Positions 25,633 through 33,762 of a stretch of 64,000 bases of DNA are shown one piece after another. Under the pieces are notes generated by a model that saw only the letters and a list, made by a program, of their open reading frames with translations, ran no database searches and was not told the DNA's origin. This stretch comes from Halobacillus litoralis (lineage in GTDB: Bacteria > Bacillota > Bacilli > Bacillales > Halobacillaceae): positions 1 to 64,000 of the forward strand of contig NZ_WMFA01000009.1 of assembly GCF_009856445.1 (NCBI RefSeq), written 5' to 3'. The first letter of the stretch is position 1, and every line of letters begins with the position of its first letter. The position numbers and the translations under genes are program-made.

Positions 25633-27687
25633 TCACTTCTCCTCCTTATAAAAATTAGCTTTCCAAGTCGTTCTTTTAATCACACGGTCAAAGATCACTA
25701 GCAGGGCCGGAAGCACGAACACAACCATAAGGAAGGCAAGCAGAGCTCCCCGTCCTAACAACAATCCGATGGAAGATACAATCGGATTAGTGGATGTGAT
25801 CCATAAAATGAATCCGACACTCGACAGGATGGACGCTGATACGAAAATCGCAAAAATTTTATCATCGATCGTCTTCTTAATTGCCTCAAGAGCTGGCATT
25901 TCTTTTCTCAAATGATTATAGTTTTCCGTAAACAAGATCGCATAGTCCACCGTCGCCGCAAGCTGGATGGTACTGATTAAGAGATATCCGACATAAACAA
26001 GCGACGTATCCATAAAGTACGGGAACGATAAGTTGATCCATACGGAAGCCTGAATCGTCACAAGCAGAACGACAGGGATCGAAATTGACCGGAACGTGAG
26101 CAGAAGTACCAGCGCTACTGTCACGACCGTCAAAATATTGACGAGCCGGTTATCGTCCTGGACGATGTTTTTCATATCATACAAAGTGACACTCTCACCG
26201 AGCATATGCGTTTCATCATAATATTCCCCGGTCGTTTCCTTGATTTTCTCTATGAGAGAAAAGGCTTTTTCCCCTTCGGCATCCGTTTCGGTGTATAGCG
26301 TAATCCGTGCATAGTTCTCCGAATAAAACGACTCCGTGACCGACTCCTCCAAATAAGCGGGCGGGATGGCAGGGCTGACCATGTTGACGTAGGAGATGAC
26401 GCTGGAAACAAGCGGAAGGTTCTCCAACTCCCGTACAAGCTCTTCCTCTTTGGCACGATCGCCTTCAGGGACCAGCAGGACCATCGGCATGTTCTTCCCG
26501 AACTCCTCTTGAATCGCTCTCGCATCCTGGCCTGCCCTTGTGTTTTCAGGATGTTCGCCTGTTCCATAAATGAATGAAGTTTCGCTTTGGGCCAAGAAGG
26601 CAGGAACGATGATCAGAATGACAAAGATCAAACTCGGAATACGGAATTTCATGACTCGTCTGCCGATTCCTTTGAAATCCGGAACGAACGGGCGGTGCTG
26701 GGTACGGTCAATCCAGTGATAGAACATCAACGTAAGCGCTGGAAGGAAAATCATGACGCTGAGGAAACTCAACAGGATACCTTTCAGCAAGTTAAGACCT
26801 AAGTCTGCCCCGATGCCGAAGTCCATGAATGTAAGAGCCGTAAATCCGAAGAAGGTCGTCGACGCACTGGCGATGATCGCCGGGAACGACCGTTTCATCG
26901 CCAGGTGCATCGCTTCTTTCGGATCGGACACTTCCTTTCGATAATCCGAAAAGCTATGCAGCAGGAAGATCGCATAGTCAAGCGACACCGCGAGCTGTAA
27001 AATCGGTGCGACAGACTGCGTAACAAACGACACTTCTCCAATGAAAATATTCGTCCCCAGGTTGATCAGGACAGAAACGCCAATCGCCGTTAAAAAGAAG
27101 ACCGGTTCCATCCAAGATGTCGTAGACAAAATCAGAATGAGGATAATGATCGGAACAAGTAGTGCAGCCGCGTACATCGACTCACTGCCCGCCATCTTCT
27201 GGGAGACCGCCGTGTTGACCGCTTCCCCTGCCACAGCATTTTCTTCGCCAATCAAATCGTAAATGGCATCGGTCGCTTCCACTTCGAACCCTTCTTCAAT
27301 GGTCACAGAAAAAAGGGCCGAATCACCTTGGTAATACGTTTCCACGGTATCCGGGTCTGCCATTTCGAGCGGTACTTTCATATCGATGACATCATCGAGC
27401 CACATCACATTGGTGACTCCTTCAATCGAGTCGAGTTCTTCTTTATAACTTAGTGCCTCGGTAACGGAGATGTCCCGGACCAGGACCCGGGTATTCTCTA
27501 CCGGCTCATCAAACTCTTCCTCCATCAACTCCATAGCTTCCATAGATGGAGAATTCTTCGGCAGATAATCGACCATGTTGTAATTGACCGATACCCCGAA
27601 CTGCGCCACTGTACTGAGGATGGTTAAAATCATAAAAATAATGACAATGCTTTTCTTATGTTTAATTATTCTTGATGCCCAGCCAAT
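25633..27687 (-). CDS. MMPL/RND-type transporter, probable ATT start
   Basis: About 684 residues with two halves, each with a soluble loop and a six-helix block (LQLAVSLDYAIFLLHSF and IQLAATVDYAILFTENY carry the proton-relay Asp). Relatives export lipids or drugs by proton antiport. The first ATG (27633) lies inside the first membrane helix. The frame continues back through a basic stretch (IGWASRIIKHKKSIV) to a TGA, without ATG, GTG or TTG. GAGAGGTG is placed six to seven bases before ATT at 27687, which I propose as start. A sequencing error is the alternative. Confidence 0.8.
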   Translation of the reverse strand: MGWASRIIKHKKSIVIIFMILTILSTVAQFGVSVNYNMVDYLPKNSPSMEAMELMEEEFDEPVENTRVLVRDISVTEALSYKEELDSIEGVTNVMWLDDVIDMKVPLEMADPDTVETYYQGDSALFSVTIEEGFEVEATDAIYDLIGEENAVAGEAVNTAVSQKMAGSESMYAAALLVPIIILILILSTTSWMEPVFFLTAIGVSVLINLGTNIFIGEVSFVTQSVAPILQLAVSLDYAIFLLHSFSDYRKEVSDPKEAMHLAMKRSFPAIIASASTTFFGFTALTFMDFGIGADLGLNLLKGILLSFLSVMIFLPALTLMFYHWIDRTQHRPFVPDFKGIGRRVMKFRIPSLIFVILIIVPAFLAQSETSFIYGTGEHPENTRAGQDARAIQEEFGKNMPMVLLVPEGDRAKEEELVRELENLPLVSSVISYVNMVSPAIPPAYLEESVTESFYSENYARITLYTETDAEGEKAFSLIEKIKETTGEYYDETHMLGESVTLYDMKNIVQDDNRLVNILTVVTVALVLLLTFRSISIPVVLLVTIQASVWINLSFPYFMDTSLVYVGYLLISTIQLAATVDYAILFTENYNHLRKEMPALEAIKKTIDDKIFAIFVSASILSSVGFILWITSTNPIVSSIGLLLGRGALLAFLMVVFVLPALLVIFDRVIKRTTWKANFYKEEK

Positions 27688-27737
27688 AAGGCCTCACCTC
27701 TCTTGCAAATGACATTCATACATTCTATCATTTTATT

Positions 27738-27760
27738 AACACCGTGTTGGATATTCAACA
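27738..27760. promoter_or_regulatory. Possible operator of the TetR-type regulator
   Basis: AACAC-C-GTGTT overlaps TGTTG-GATATT-CAACA in the divergent region between the transporter operon and the TetR gene. Nested inverted repeats in this position are usual for TetR autoregulation. Confidence 0.35.
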
Positions 27761-27847
27761 AACAGTTTTTTAACTATCGTCAGTTTCCCAACATAACCTT
27801 ATTTTGTGTTGGATTGTCACAGAAATGTAACAAAAGGGGCCATAACC

Positions 27848-28414
27848 ATGAGCGAAAAACTCGACCGCAGAAAAAAATATACACGAAGAGTACTAAAGGA
27901 AAGTTTGATCAGTCTGCTTGCGACAAAGCCGATTTCGGATATCACGGTAAAAGAATTATGCGCGCTTGCTGATATCAACCGATCGACCTTCTACACCCAT
28001 TACTCGGACCATTACGATTTGCTCAGTAAAATCGAAGAGGAAATCACAGAAGATATGAACCGCTACCTGCACAGCTATAACTACGAACATGAAGAAGAAT
28101 CTATTCAGATGACTGAAAAGATATTGGAATACATCATTGAAAACAAGCTGATGTTCCGTACCTTGCTCAATAAAGAAGCAGCTCCGACTTTTGAAAAACG
28201 GATGATGGACCTGACGCGGGGATTCATGAGGAACAATTGGATGGATGATCATGTGACAAAGAAGCACGAATCGGAATATTTAAGCTCCTTCGTCATCAGT
28301 GGAGCCATTCATGTCATCAAAGATTGGATTGAAAAAGATATGGATCAATCACCGCGCGAGATGGCAGTCATGATCAATCATTTTATAAATTATGGTTTTT
28401 CTTATCTTGAATAA
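27848..28414 (+). CDS. TetR/AcrR-family regulator
   Basis: About 188 residues. The N-terminal helix-turn-helix is ITVKELCALADINRSTFYTHYSD, a good TetR recognition motif. The rest is an all-helical ligand domain of the type with a C-terminal TetR_C-like bundle. It is divergent from the MMPL transporter and its partner, so it most likely represses that operon and itself, with the ligand being a transported compound. AAGGGG before the ATG at 27848 supports the start. Confidence 0.82.
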   Translation: MSEKLDRRKKYTRRVLKESLISLLATKPISDITVKELCALADINRSTFYTHYSDHYDLLSKIEEEITEDMNRYLHSYNYEHEEESIQMTEKILEYIIENKLMFRTLLNKEAAPTFEKRMMDLTRGFMRNNWMDDHVTKKHESEYLSSFVISGAIHVIKDWIEKDMDQSPREMAVMINHFINYGFSYLE

Positions 28415-28586
28415 TTATCCTTATTCGAAATGAGCAGAGCATTCCGTAACATAACTCAAGCATTTCCATAAAGGGGTGGAAGATGATCCAATAGATTCCT
28501 TCCCCTCCCTCTCATCCCCCTCTCAACAATATAAATTCAAATTCGATTTTTAATAACGGTTGACTTTTATTGGCTAGACCTATATA

Positions 28587-28607
28587 TTTTGCACTAAGGA
28601 AACTTTT
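28587..28607 (+). promoter_or_regulatory. MntR-like box 1
   Basis: TTTTGCACTAAGGAAACTTTT, the form of DtxR/MntR boxes in bacilli, starting at the edge of the -10 element so that a bound repressor would block initiation. Confidence 0.65.
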
Positions 28608-28680
28608 TGAGCGATCTTCAATTTTTGTCAACTTTCTGTGCTGCCACCCATATAGTAAAAGGACTATTTTTTTACCCAAA

Positions 28681-28700
28681 AAGTTGCACTAAGGAAAATT
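28681..28700 (+). promoter_or_regulatory. MntR-like box 2
   Basis: AAGTTGCACTAAGGAAAATT repeats the TTGCACTAAGGAAA core of box 1, 94 bases downstream and about 100 bases before the first gene. Confidence 0.6.
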
Positions 28701-28797
28701 AAATGAACGAAACAAATTTTTGTGATAATACGACAAAACTATGAGTATATCTAAATCTTATAAGACGAGGGATATTCATGATAAAGGAGGAAAAAAG

Positions 28798-29538
28798 ATG
28801 GCGAATGCTGCGCTATCCATCAAAGATCTGCACGTTTCGTACTATGGAAATGAAGCGGTGAAAGAGGTCAGCTTAACTGTGAATCCAGGAAATCTCGTCG
28901 GCATTATTGGTCCAAACGGTGCTGGGAAATCCACTTTTTTAAAAGCCATGCTGAATTTAATTCCAAGAGATAAAGGGGAAATTAGAATTCTTGGAAAAAC
29001 AGTGAAAGAAGTGAGGAAGAAAATCGCTTATGTGCCTCAGCGGAATGATATCGACTGGGATTTCCCGATCACCGTCCTTGATGCGGTCCTGATCGGCACT
29101 TATCCCAATCTGAAATTATTCAAGCGTCCAAAAAAGAAAGATAAAGAATGGGCGATGGAATGTCTCGGCAGGGTCGGTATGGAAGACTTCAGCAAAAGGC
29201 AGATCGGAGAATTATCCGGCGGTCAACAGCAACGTGTCTTTTTAGCCAGGGCACTCGCACAGAAAGCTGAGTTGTTCTTCCTTGATGAGCCGTTTGTCGG
29301 TGTGGATGCATCGAGTGAAGAGACAATTGTACGCATTTTGAAAGAATTGTGTTCGCAGGGAAAGACGGTCATCGTCGTGCATCACGACTTGAGCAAAGCC
29401 AACGACTATTTCAATCAACTCATTCTATTAAACAAAGAATTGATTGGATTCGGTTCCGTCCAGGAAGTCTTCCAGACAGAAATCATTGAAAAAGCCTACC
29501 AGGGACAGTTTGCTTTTATGAAAGAGATAGGAGTGTAA
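28798..29538 (+). CDS. Manganese/zinc-type ABC transporter ATPase
   Basis: About 246 residues. It has Walker A GPNGAGKS, the Q-loop YVPQRND, the signature LSGGQQQR, Walker B LFFLDEPFVGVD and the switch His VHHD. It is the energy subunit of a cluster A-I metal importer (MntB/SitB/TroB type). The start at 28798 follows AAAGGAGG; the frame is open to 28741 but lacks a site. Two MntR-like boxes upstream and the downstream binding protein suggest manganese. The permease begins three bases after the stop. Confidence 0.88.
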   Translation: MANAALSIKDLHVSYYGNEAVKEVSLTVNPGNLVGIIGPNGAGKSTFLKAMLNLIPRDKGEIRILGKTVKEVRKKIAYVPQRNDIDWDFPITVLDAVLIGTYPNLKLFKRPKKKDKEWAMECLGRVGMEDFSKRQIGELSGGQQQRVFLARALAQKAELFFLDEPFVGVDASSEETIVRILKELCSQGKTVIVVHHDLSKANDYFNQLILLNKELIGFGSVQEVFQTEIIEKAYQGQFAFMKEIGV

Positions 29539-29541
29539 GTC

Positions 29542-30399
29542 ATGGCTTTTATTGAAGCAATTATGCAATATGGATTTTTACAAAAGGCGTTATTAACGTC
29601 TGTTATGGTCGGAATCATTTGTGGAGTGGTCGGTTGTTTCATCATTCTCAGAGGAATGGCCCTGATGGGGGACGCCATCTCTCATGCCGTCCTGCCCGGG
29701 GTCGCGATTTCTTATATGTTTGGCATCAATTTCTTCTTTGGCGCTGTTTTCAGTGGGGTTATTACAGCGGTTGCCATCGGATTCGTCACTCAGAACAGCC
29801 GGATCAAACACGATACATCGATCGGCATCATGTTCACCGCGGCCTTCGCAGCAGGGATTATCATCATTACCATGCTTAAAAGCAGCACGGATCTCTATCA
29901 TATACTGTTTGGAAATGTCCTCGCGGTCAGAGCCTCTGATATGTGGATTACACTCGGAATCGGCGTTGTTATCCTGGCCGCGGTGTACCTTTTTTACAAA
30001 GAACTCCTGGTCACCTCCTTCGATGAAACGATGGGAGCAGCTTACGGTTTACCCGTACGACTGATTCACTATTTCCTGATGACTTTGTTAACAATGGGAA
30101 CCGTAGCCTCTTTACAAACGGTAGGAATCGTTCTCGTTGTTGCGATGCTGATCACACCTGCAGCGGCTGCCTATCTTTTGACGGACCGTTTATGGGTGAT
30201 GATCTTCCTCGCTTCTGGCATTGGCATCCTTTCATCTGTCATCGGGCTTTACTTCAGTTTCACCTACAACCTGGCTTCAGGAGCGACCATCGTCATAGCA
30301 GCAACGGCCATCTTTGTGCTGGTCTTCCTGTTCTCACCTAAACACGGGTGGTTATGGAGAATGTTGAAAGTAAGAAAGAAGAAAGCATCTCTTGTTTAA
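29542..30399 (+). CDS. Manganese/zinc-type ABC transporter permease
   Basis: 285 residues, ABC-3 family, with about eight membrane helices. The motif LMGDAISHAVLPGVAISYMFG is the family's ATPase-coupling loop. Together with the preceding ATPase and the following lipoprotein it makes a complete importer. A single permease gene suffices if it forms a homodimer, unlike the B. subtilis mntC/mntD pair. The end is basic (KVRKKKASLV). Regulation follows the MntR-like boxes at the operon head. Confidence 0.87.
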   Translation: MAFIEAIMQYGFLQKALLTSVMVGIICGVVGCFIILRGMALMGDAISHAVLPGVAISYMFGINFFFGAVFSGVITAVAIGFVTQNSRIKHDTSIGIMFTAAFAAGIIIITMLKSSTDLYHILFGNVLAVRASDMWITLGIGVVILAAVYLFYKELLVTSFDETMGAAYGLPVRLIHYFLMTLLTMGTVASLQTVGIVLVVAMLITPAAAAYLLTDRLWVMIFLASGIGILSSVIGLYFSFTYNLASGATIVIAATAIFVLVFLFSPKHGWLWRMLKVRKKKASLV

Positions 30400-30438
30400 T
30401 ATAGAAATGTTCATAGATAAAAAAGAGGAGGAATTTTC

Positions 30439-31383
30439 ATGATGAAGAAAAAATTATTATTTTTAGGAGCCACTCTTTTCACCCTGCTTCTGCTGGCAGC
30501 ATGCGGTGGAGAGGAAGCGAACGGAAACACAGAACAGGAGGACGGGAAAGTCCAAGTCGTAACTACGTACTCCATCGTCTATGACATTGTAAAAAATATC
30601 GGAGGAGAGCAAGTCGACATTCACAGTTTAGCGCCTATTGGTTCCAATCCCCATGAGTATGATCCGTTACCAGAAGACGTGAAGAAAGCCACAGATGCGG
30701 ATGCTGTGTTCTACAACGGCCTCAATCTTGAAGCAGGGAATGCCTGGTTCAACAAGCTGATGGAAACCGCAGGTAAAGACGGTGAAGATGCACCCGTCTT
30801 CCTTATGAGTGATGGAGTGGAAGCCATGTATTTAACGTCAGAAGGAAACGAAGGTGAAGAGGACCCTCACGCTTGGCTGGATATCCGGAATGGAATCAAG
30901 TATGCGGAAAATGCAAGAGATGGACTCATCAAAATCGACCCTGAAAACAAAGAAATCTATGAAAAGAATGCCGAAGAATACATTGCTGAACTGAAAGCAT
31001 TACATGACAAAGCTGTGGAGCAATTCAATGAAATTCCAAAAGAAGAGCGCGTACTGGTGACAAGTGAAGGAGCGTTCAAATACTTCAGTGATGCCTATGG
31101 GTTCCAGGCGGAATACATTTGGGAGATCAACCAGGAAAATCAGGGGACCCCGGATCAAATCACAAGAATCGTAGATATCATCAAGGATAAGGAAATCACC
31201 GGTTTATTTTTAGAAACAAGTATCGATCCGCGCAGTATGGAAGCTGTCTCGAATGAAACCGATGTTCCGATCATGGGCGATGTATTCACCGACTCTTTAG
31301 CTGAACCAGGTGAAGAAGGCGATACGTATATATCCATGATGGAGTCCAACATAAATACAATTAAAGACGGATTAAGCAAGTAA
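30439..31383 (+). CDS. Manganese-type solute-binding lipoprotein
   Basis: 314 residues. The lipobox is LLLAAC. The metal ligands of the cluster A-I family are visible: His in NPHEYDP, His in DPHAWLD, Glu in TSEGAFKYF and Asp in FTDSLA. That His-His-Glu-Asp set is typical of manganese binding, whereas zinc proteins usually carry a third His and a His-rich loop, which is missing here. It captures the metal outside the membrane for the importer encoded just before it. GGAGG seven bases before the ATG supports the start. Confidence 0.88.
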   Translation: MMKKKLLFLGATLFTLLLLAACGGEEANGNTEQEDGKVQVVTTYSIVYDIVKNIGGEQVDIHSLAPIGSNPHEYDPLPEDVKKATDADAVFYNGLNLEAGNAWFNKLMETAGKDGEDAPVFLMSDGVEAMYLTSEGNEGEEDPHAWLDIRNGIKYAENARDGLIKIDPENKEIYEKNAEEYIAELKALHDKAVEQFNEIPKEERVLVTSEGAFKYFSDAYGFQAEYIWEINQENQGTPDQITRIVDIIKDKEITGLFLETSIDPRSMEAVSNETDVPIMGDVFTDSLAEPGEEGDTYISMMESNINTIKDGLSK

Positions 31384-31387
31384 CTCG

Positions 31388-31424
31388 AAAGCTGCCAACA
31401 CCTCGTTACGTTGGCAGCTTTTTT
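31388..31424 (+). terminator. Terminator of the Mn ABC operon
   Basis: AAAGCTGCCAAC and GTTGGCAGCTTT with a ten-base loop and T run. Confidence 0.85.
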
Positions 31425-31489
31425 CATGTTATCTACTGATTATTTTTTTAAAATATATGGAATATATTGTAATATAATGGTATAGTCTA

Positions 31490-31512
31490 ACTATCTTGTA
31501 TTGCAAGCTATT
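31490..31512 (+). promoter_or_regulatory. PadR operator candidate 1
   Basis: ACTATCTTG-five bases-CAAGCTATT, an imperfect inverted repeat, the first of two equally spaced copies just upstream of the PadR gene. Confidence 0.45.
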
Positions 31513-31522
31513 TTCAAACTCC

Positions 31523-31545
31523 ACTATCTTGTTATGCAATATAGT
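31523..31545 (+). promoter_or_regulatory. PadR operator candidate 2
   Basis: ACTATCTTG-five bases-CAATATAGT, an inverted repeat with one mismatch. It starts 33 bases after the first copy, about three helical turns, so two dimers would bind on one face. Confidence 0.5.
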
Positions 31546-31563
31546 TATGAAAGTGGTGAAACT

Positions 31564-31914
31564 ATGTCTTCCAGTCAAATATTAAAAGGCATTTTAGAAG
31601 GTTGTCTCCTCTCCATCATCGCTAAAGGAGAAACTTACGGATACGAAATGATTGAAAAACTCGACCATTATGGATTTACCATGGTCAAAGAAGGCAGTAT
31701 CTATCCCCTCCTCTTACGAATGAAAAAACAAGGGCTTGTCGAGACAAGTCAAAAACAGCTCCCTTCCGGTGGTCCTAAGCGGAAATATTACACGATTACA
31801 GAACACGGAAGGAGTGAACTGGAAACATTTAAAGGTAACTGGGAGGCTATTTCCACCAGTGTTACAAAATTGATGAGGGAGGAATTCCATAGTGAATGTA
31901 TCAAAGAAGAGTGA
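31564..31914 (+). CDS. PadR-family transcriptional regulator
   Basis: About 116 residues with the PadR winged helix: ILKGILEGCLLSIIAKGETYGYEM, then VKEGSIYPLLLRMKKQGLVE and GPKRKYYTITEHGR. The start is set at MSSSQ; the frame runs further upstream but through the operator repeats. The stop overlaps the start of the next gene, a HAAS-type membrane protein, by some 20 bases, so they are translationally linked. Probably a repressor of its own operon. Confidence 0.85.
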   Translation: MSSSQILKGILEGCLLSIIAKGETYGYEMIEKLDHYGFTMVKEGSIYPLLLRMKKQGLVETSQKQLPSGGPKRKYYTITEHGRSELETFKGNWEAISTSVTKLMREEFHSECIKEE

Positions 31915-32659
31915 AACGTTCTTAGAAAGTTTACACCTCTACCTGATTTCCAGTGGAAAAAAGGAAACAGAAACCCGTGAGATTGTCGAGGAACTACGTG
32001 ACCATTTAACAGAGGCTGAAAAAGAAGGAAAGAATGTAGACGACATCATTGGTCTCTCACCAAAAGATTATATGGAACAAGTATCCAGAGAGATGCCTTT
32101 TGACTTCCGTATGCTGTTCAGTGCCTTTACCATCTTTGTTTTCGGCGCGCTCTCCTATCTTTTATTAGGGGATATCATCAGTGGAGGTGCACAACTATCG
32201 ATGATCCAAATTATTGGCTACCCTATCCTGATGGTTGTGTACCTTCTCTCTCTTGCCACTCTCCTGCGTTATACCTCTTTACATCAATTTGATAAAAAGA
32301 AAGAGTATATGCTGATCAGTGTTTTTGGTTTTTTAAAAATTTCTCTTTTCATCGCCGTCATCTCTCTTGATCAAGCCATCGATTCTCCGGTTATTGTTTT
32401 TTCACCGCTCGGCAACATAATCGCTGCCTTATTAACAATCGGTTTCTTTATCGGAGCTTCCCTTTGGGCAAAGACATGGATTATGATTATTACTGTTCTT
32501 ATCATGATCATCCCAGAGATTCTTGTCCAAAGTCTCTCGTTGAGCGAAGAAGCGAGCCTCATAACGAAGAGTGTTTTAATATTCGCGGGACTATTTCTTT
32601 ACTTTTGGCTACTTAATCGTAAAGAAAAGTCAAAAGAAACGTACGCCACTCCCTTTTGA
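31892..32659 (+). CDS. HAAS-domain membrane protein paired with PadR
   Basis: 255 residues. The N-terminal ~75 residues (TREIVEELRDHLTEAEKEG, DIIGLSPKDYMEQV) match the HAAS signalling domain that is regularly linked with PadR regulators. Six membrane helices follow, ending with a basic tail. It overlaps the PadR gene. GGGAGGA eight bases before the GTG supports the start. In such pairs the membrane protein is thought to sense an envelope or small-molecule signal; the signal is not known here. Confidence 0.72.
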   Translation: MNVSKKSETFLESLHLYLISSGKKETETREIVEELRDHLTEAEKEGKNVDDIIGLSPKDYMEQVSREMPFDFRMLFSAFTIFVFGALSYLLLGDIISGGAQLSMIQIIGYPILMVVYLLSLATLLRYTSLHQFDKKKEYMLISVFGFLKISLFIAVISLDQAIDSPVIVFSPLGNIIAALLTIGFFIGASLWAKTWIMIITVLIMIIPEILVQSLSLSEEASLITKSVLIFAGLFLYFWLLNRKEKSKETYATPF

Positions 32660-32683
32660 CTTTATACTAATAAAAAACTATAG

Positions 32684-32716
32684 AAGCTCCACACCTATAT
32701 AGGTGTGGAGCTTTTT
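32684..32716. terminator. Bidirectional terminator
   Basis: A 30-base palindrome with arms AAGCTCCACACCTA, with T run, between the convergent HAAS and sortase genes. Confidence 0.88.
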
Positions 32717-32722
32717 AGATCA

Positions 32723-33706
32723 TTACTTTTGTCCGACAATCTCTGAAGGAGAAGATTCCTGCCCATCTTGATTAACAGTCGTCACATAATACTGATGCTC
32801 AGAAGCTGCTGCATCCACAAAGGTTTTTCGTTCATGTTTGGATATGCTCGCAACCTTTTGAAAATCTTCTCCGCCTTTACTCTTATACACCCTGTATCCT
32901 GCTACGTAATCTTCCCGAACCGCATGCCAGGTTATGAATGTACCTTGGACCTGGACTTTAGCAGGAGGTGTAATATCCTTCTGATCCATTTCCGGTTCTT
33001 TCAATTTAGAATAGACGACCAGCCGATCCTGGTGCCCTCCGCGATCACGAACGAATTCCCCCGTACATGTAATGAGATTCAACCGTTTCTCATTCGTACT
33101 TCCAAAGATCTTTTCTATCGGTGAATCTTCCATTGGATAACTTTCCAGCTTTTCCACAATGTAGACTTTTTCGTCGCCTTCTTTGTCCTGGATTTTGATT
33201 TCATCACCTATTTGAAGTTTCTTCAAATCATAAAAAACAGCAGGTCCTGTGCGACTATCGACATGCCCTGCGATGACAGCGTTCCCCCTGTTTCCTGGCT
33301 GTGTACCCGGTTCAAACCAGCCGGATGCCTGAGGATCTTCAGGTACCCCCATTTGTCCATTATCAAGGATTCCTACATCCTCGACGGGTGCATCCACTCC
33401 AATGGAAGGAATATGAATATGAGAAGGTATAATTCCAGCGTCTGATTGTTCCTTATCTTTCACTACCTTTTCATCATTGAGGTCCTTATCTTTGTTCAAT
33501 ACCGTAAATTCGCCATCTAATATTTCTCTTTTATCATCTGAAGAAGCTTCTTGCACATTTAAACTTTGAGAAACATTCTCCACTCTTACGAGATCAGGGT
33601 TCGCCTCTGTTTCAGATCCGAATGTCCACACGTTCATCTCGTATGAGACCATTACCATTGCGACCAAACCTACAACTGTGAAATACAGCCTCCATCCGAT
33701 TTTCAT
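32723..33706 (-). CDS. Sortase (class D/F-like) with C-terminal FN3-like domain
   Basis: About 327 residues. A membrane anchor (YFTVVGLVAMVMVSYEM) is followed by a linker and the sortase barrel: catalytic His in NAVIAGHVDS, Cys in LNLITCTGEF and Arg in HQDRLVVYS. After the barrel, ~90 residues (PPAKVQVQGTFITWHAV, VAGYRVYKSKGGEDF, YYVTTVNQDG) resemble a fibronectin type III domain, unusual for a sortase. GAGGTG eight bases before the ATG at 33706 sets the start. It follows a wall-anchored protein gene by 56 bases, the probable substrate. Confidence 0.82.
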   Translation of the reverse strand: MKIGWRLYFTVVGLVAMVMVSYEMNVWTFGSETEANPDLVRVENVSQSLNVQEASSDDKREILDGEFTVLNKDKDLNDEKVVKDKEQSDAGIIPSHIHIPSIGVDAPVEDVGILDNGQMGVPEDPQASGWFEPGTQPGNRGNAVIAGHVDSRTGPAVFYDLKKLQIGDEIKIQDKEGDEKVYIVEKLESYPMEDSPIEKIFGSTNEKRLNLITCTGEFVRDRGGHQDRLVVYSKLKEPEMDQKDITPPAKVQVQGTFITWHAVREDYVAGYRVYKSKGGEDFQKVASISKHERKTFVDAAASEHQYYVTTVNQDGQESSPSEIVGQK

Positions 33707-33762
33707 AATAAGCTCACCTCTATAATTAAAGGAAGGGAAGAGTCTCTCCCCTTCCCGACCAA

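Larger units (their letters stand above)
28415..28797 (+). promoter_or_regulatory. Upstream region of the Mn ABC operon
   Basis: A 383-base gap. TTGACT (28560-28565), 17 bases and TATATT (28583-28588) form a good SigA promoter for the ABC operon. It is overlapped and followed by two MntR-like boxes, listed separately. The first ~140 bases (28415-28555) show nothing I can name. Confidence 0.6.
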
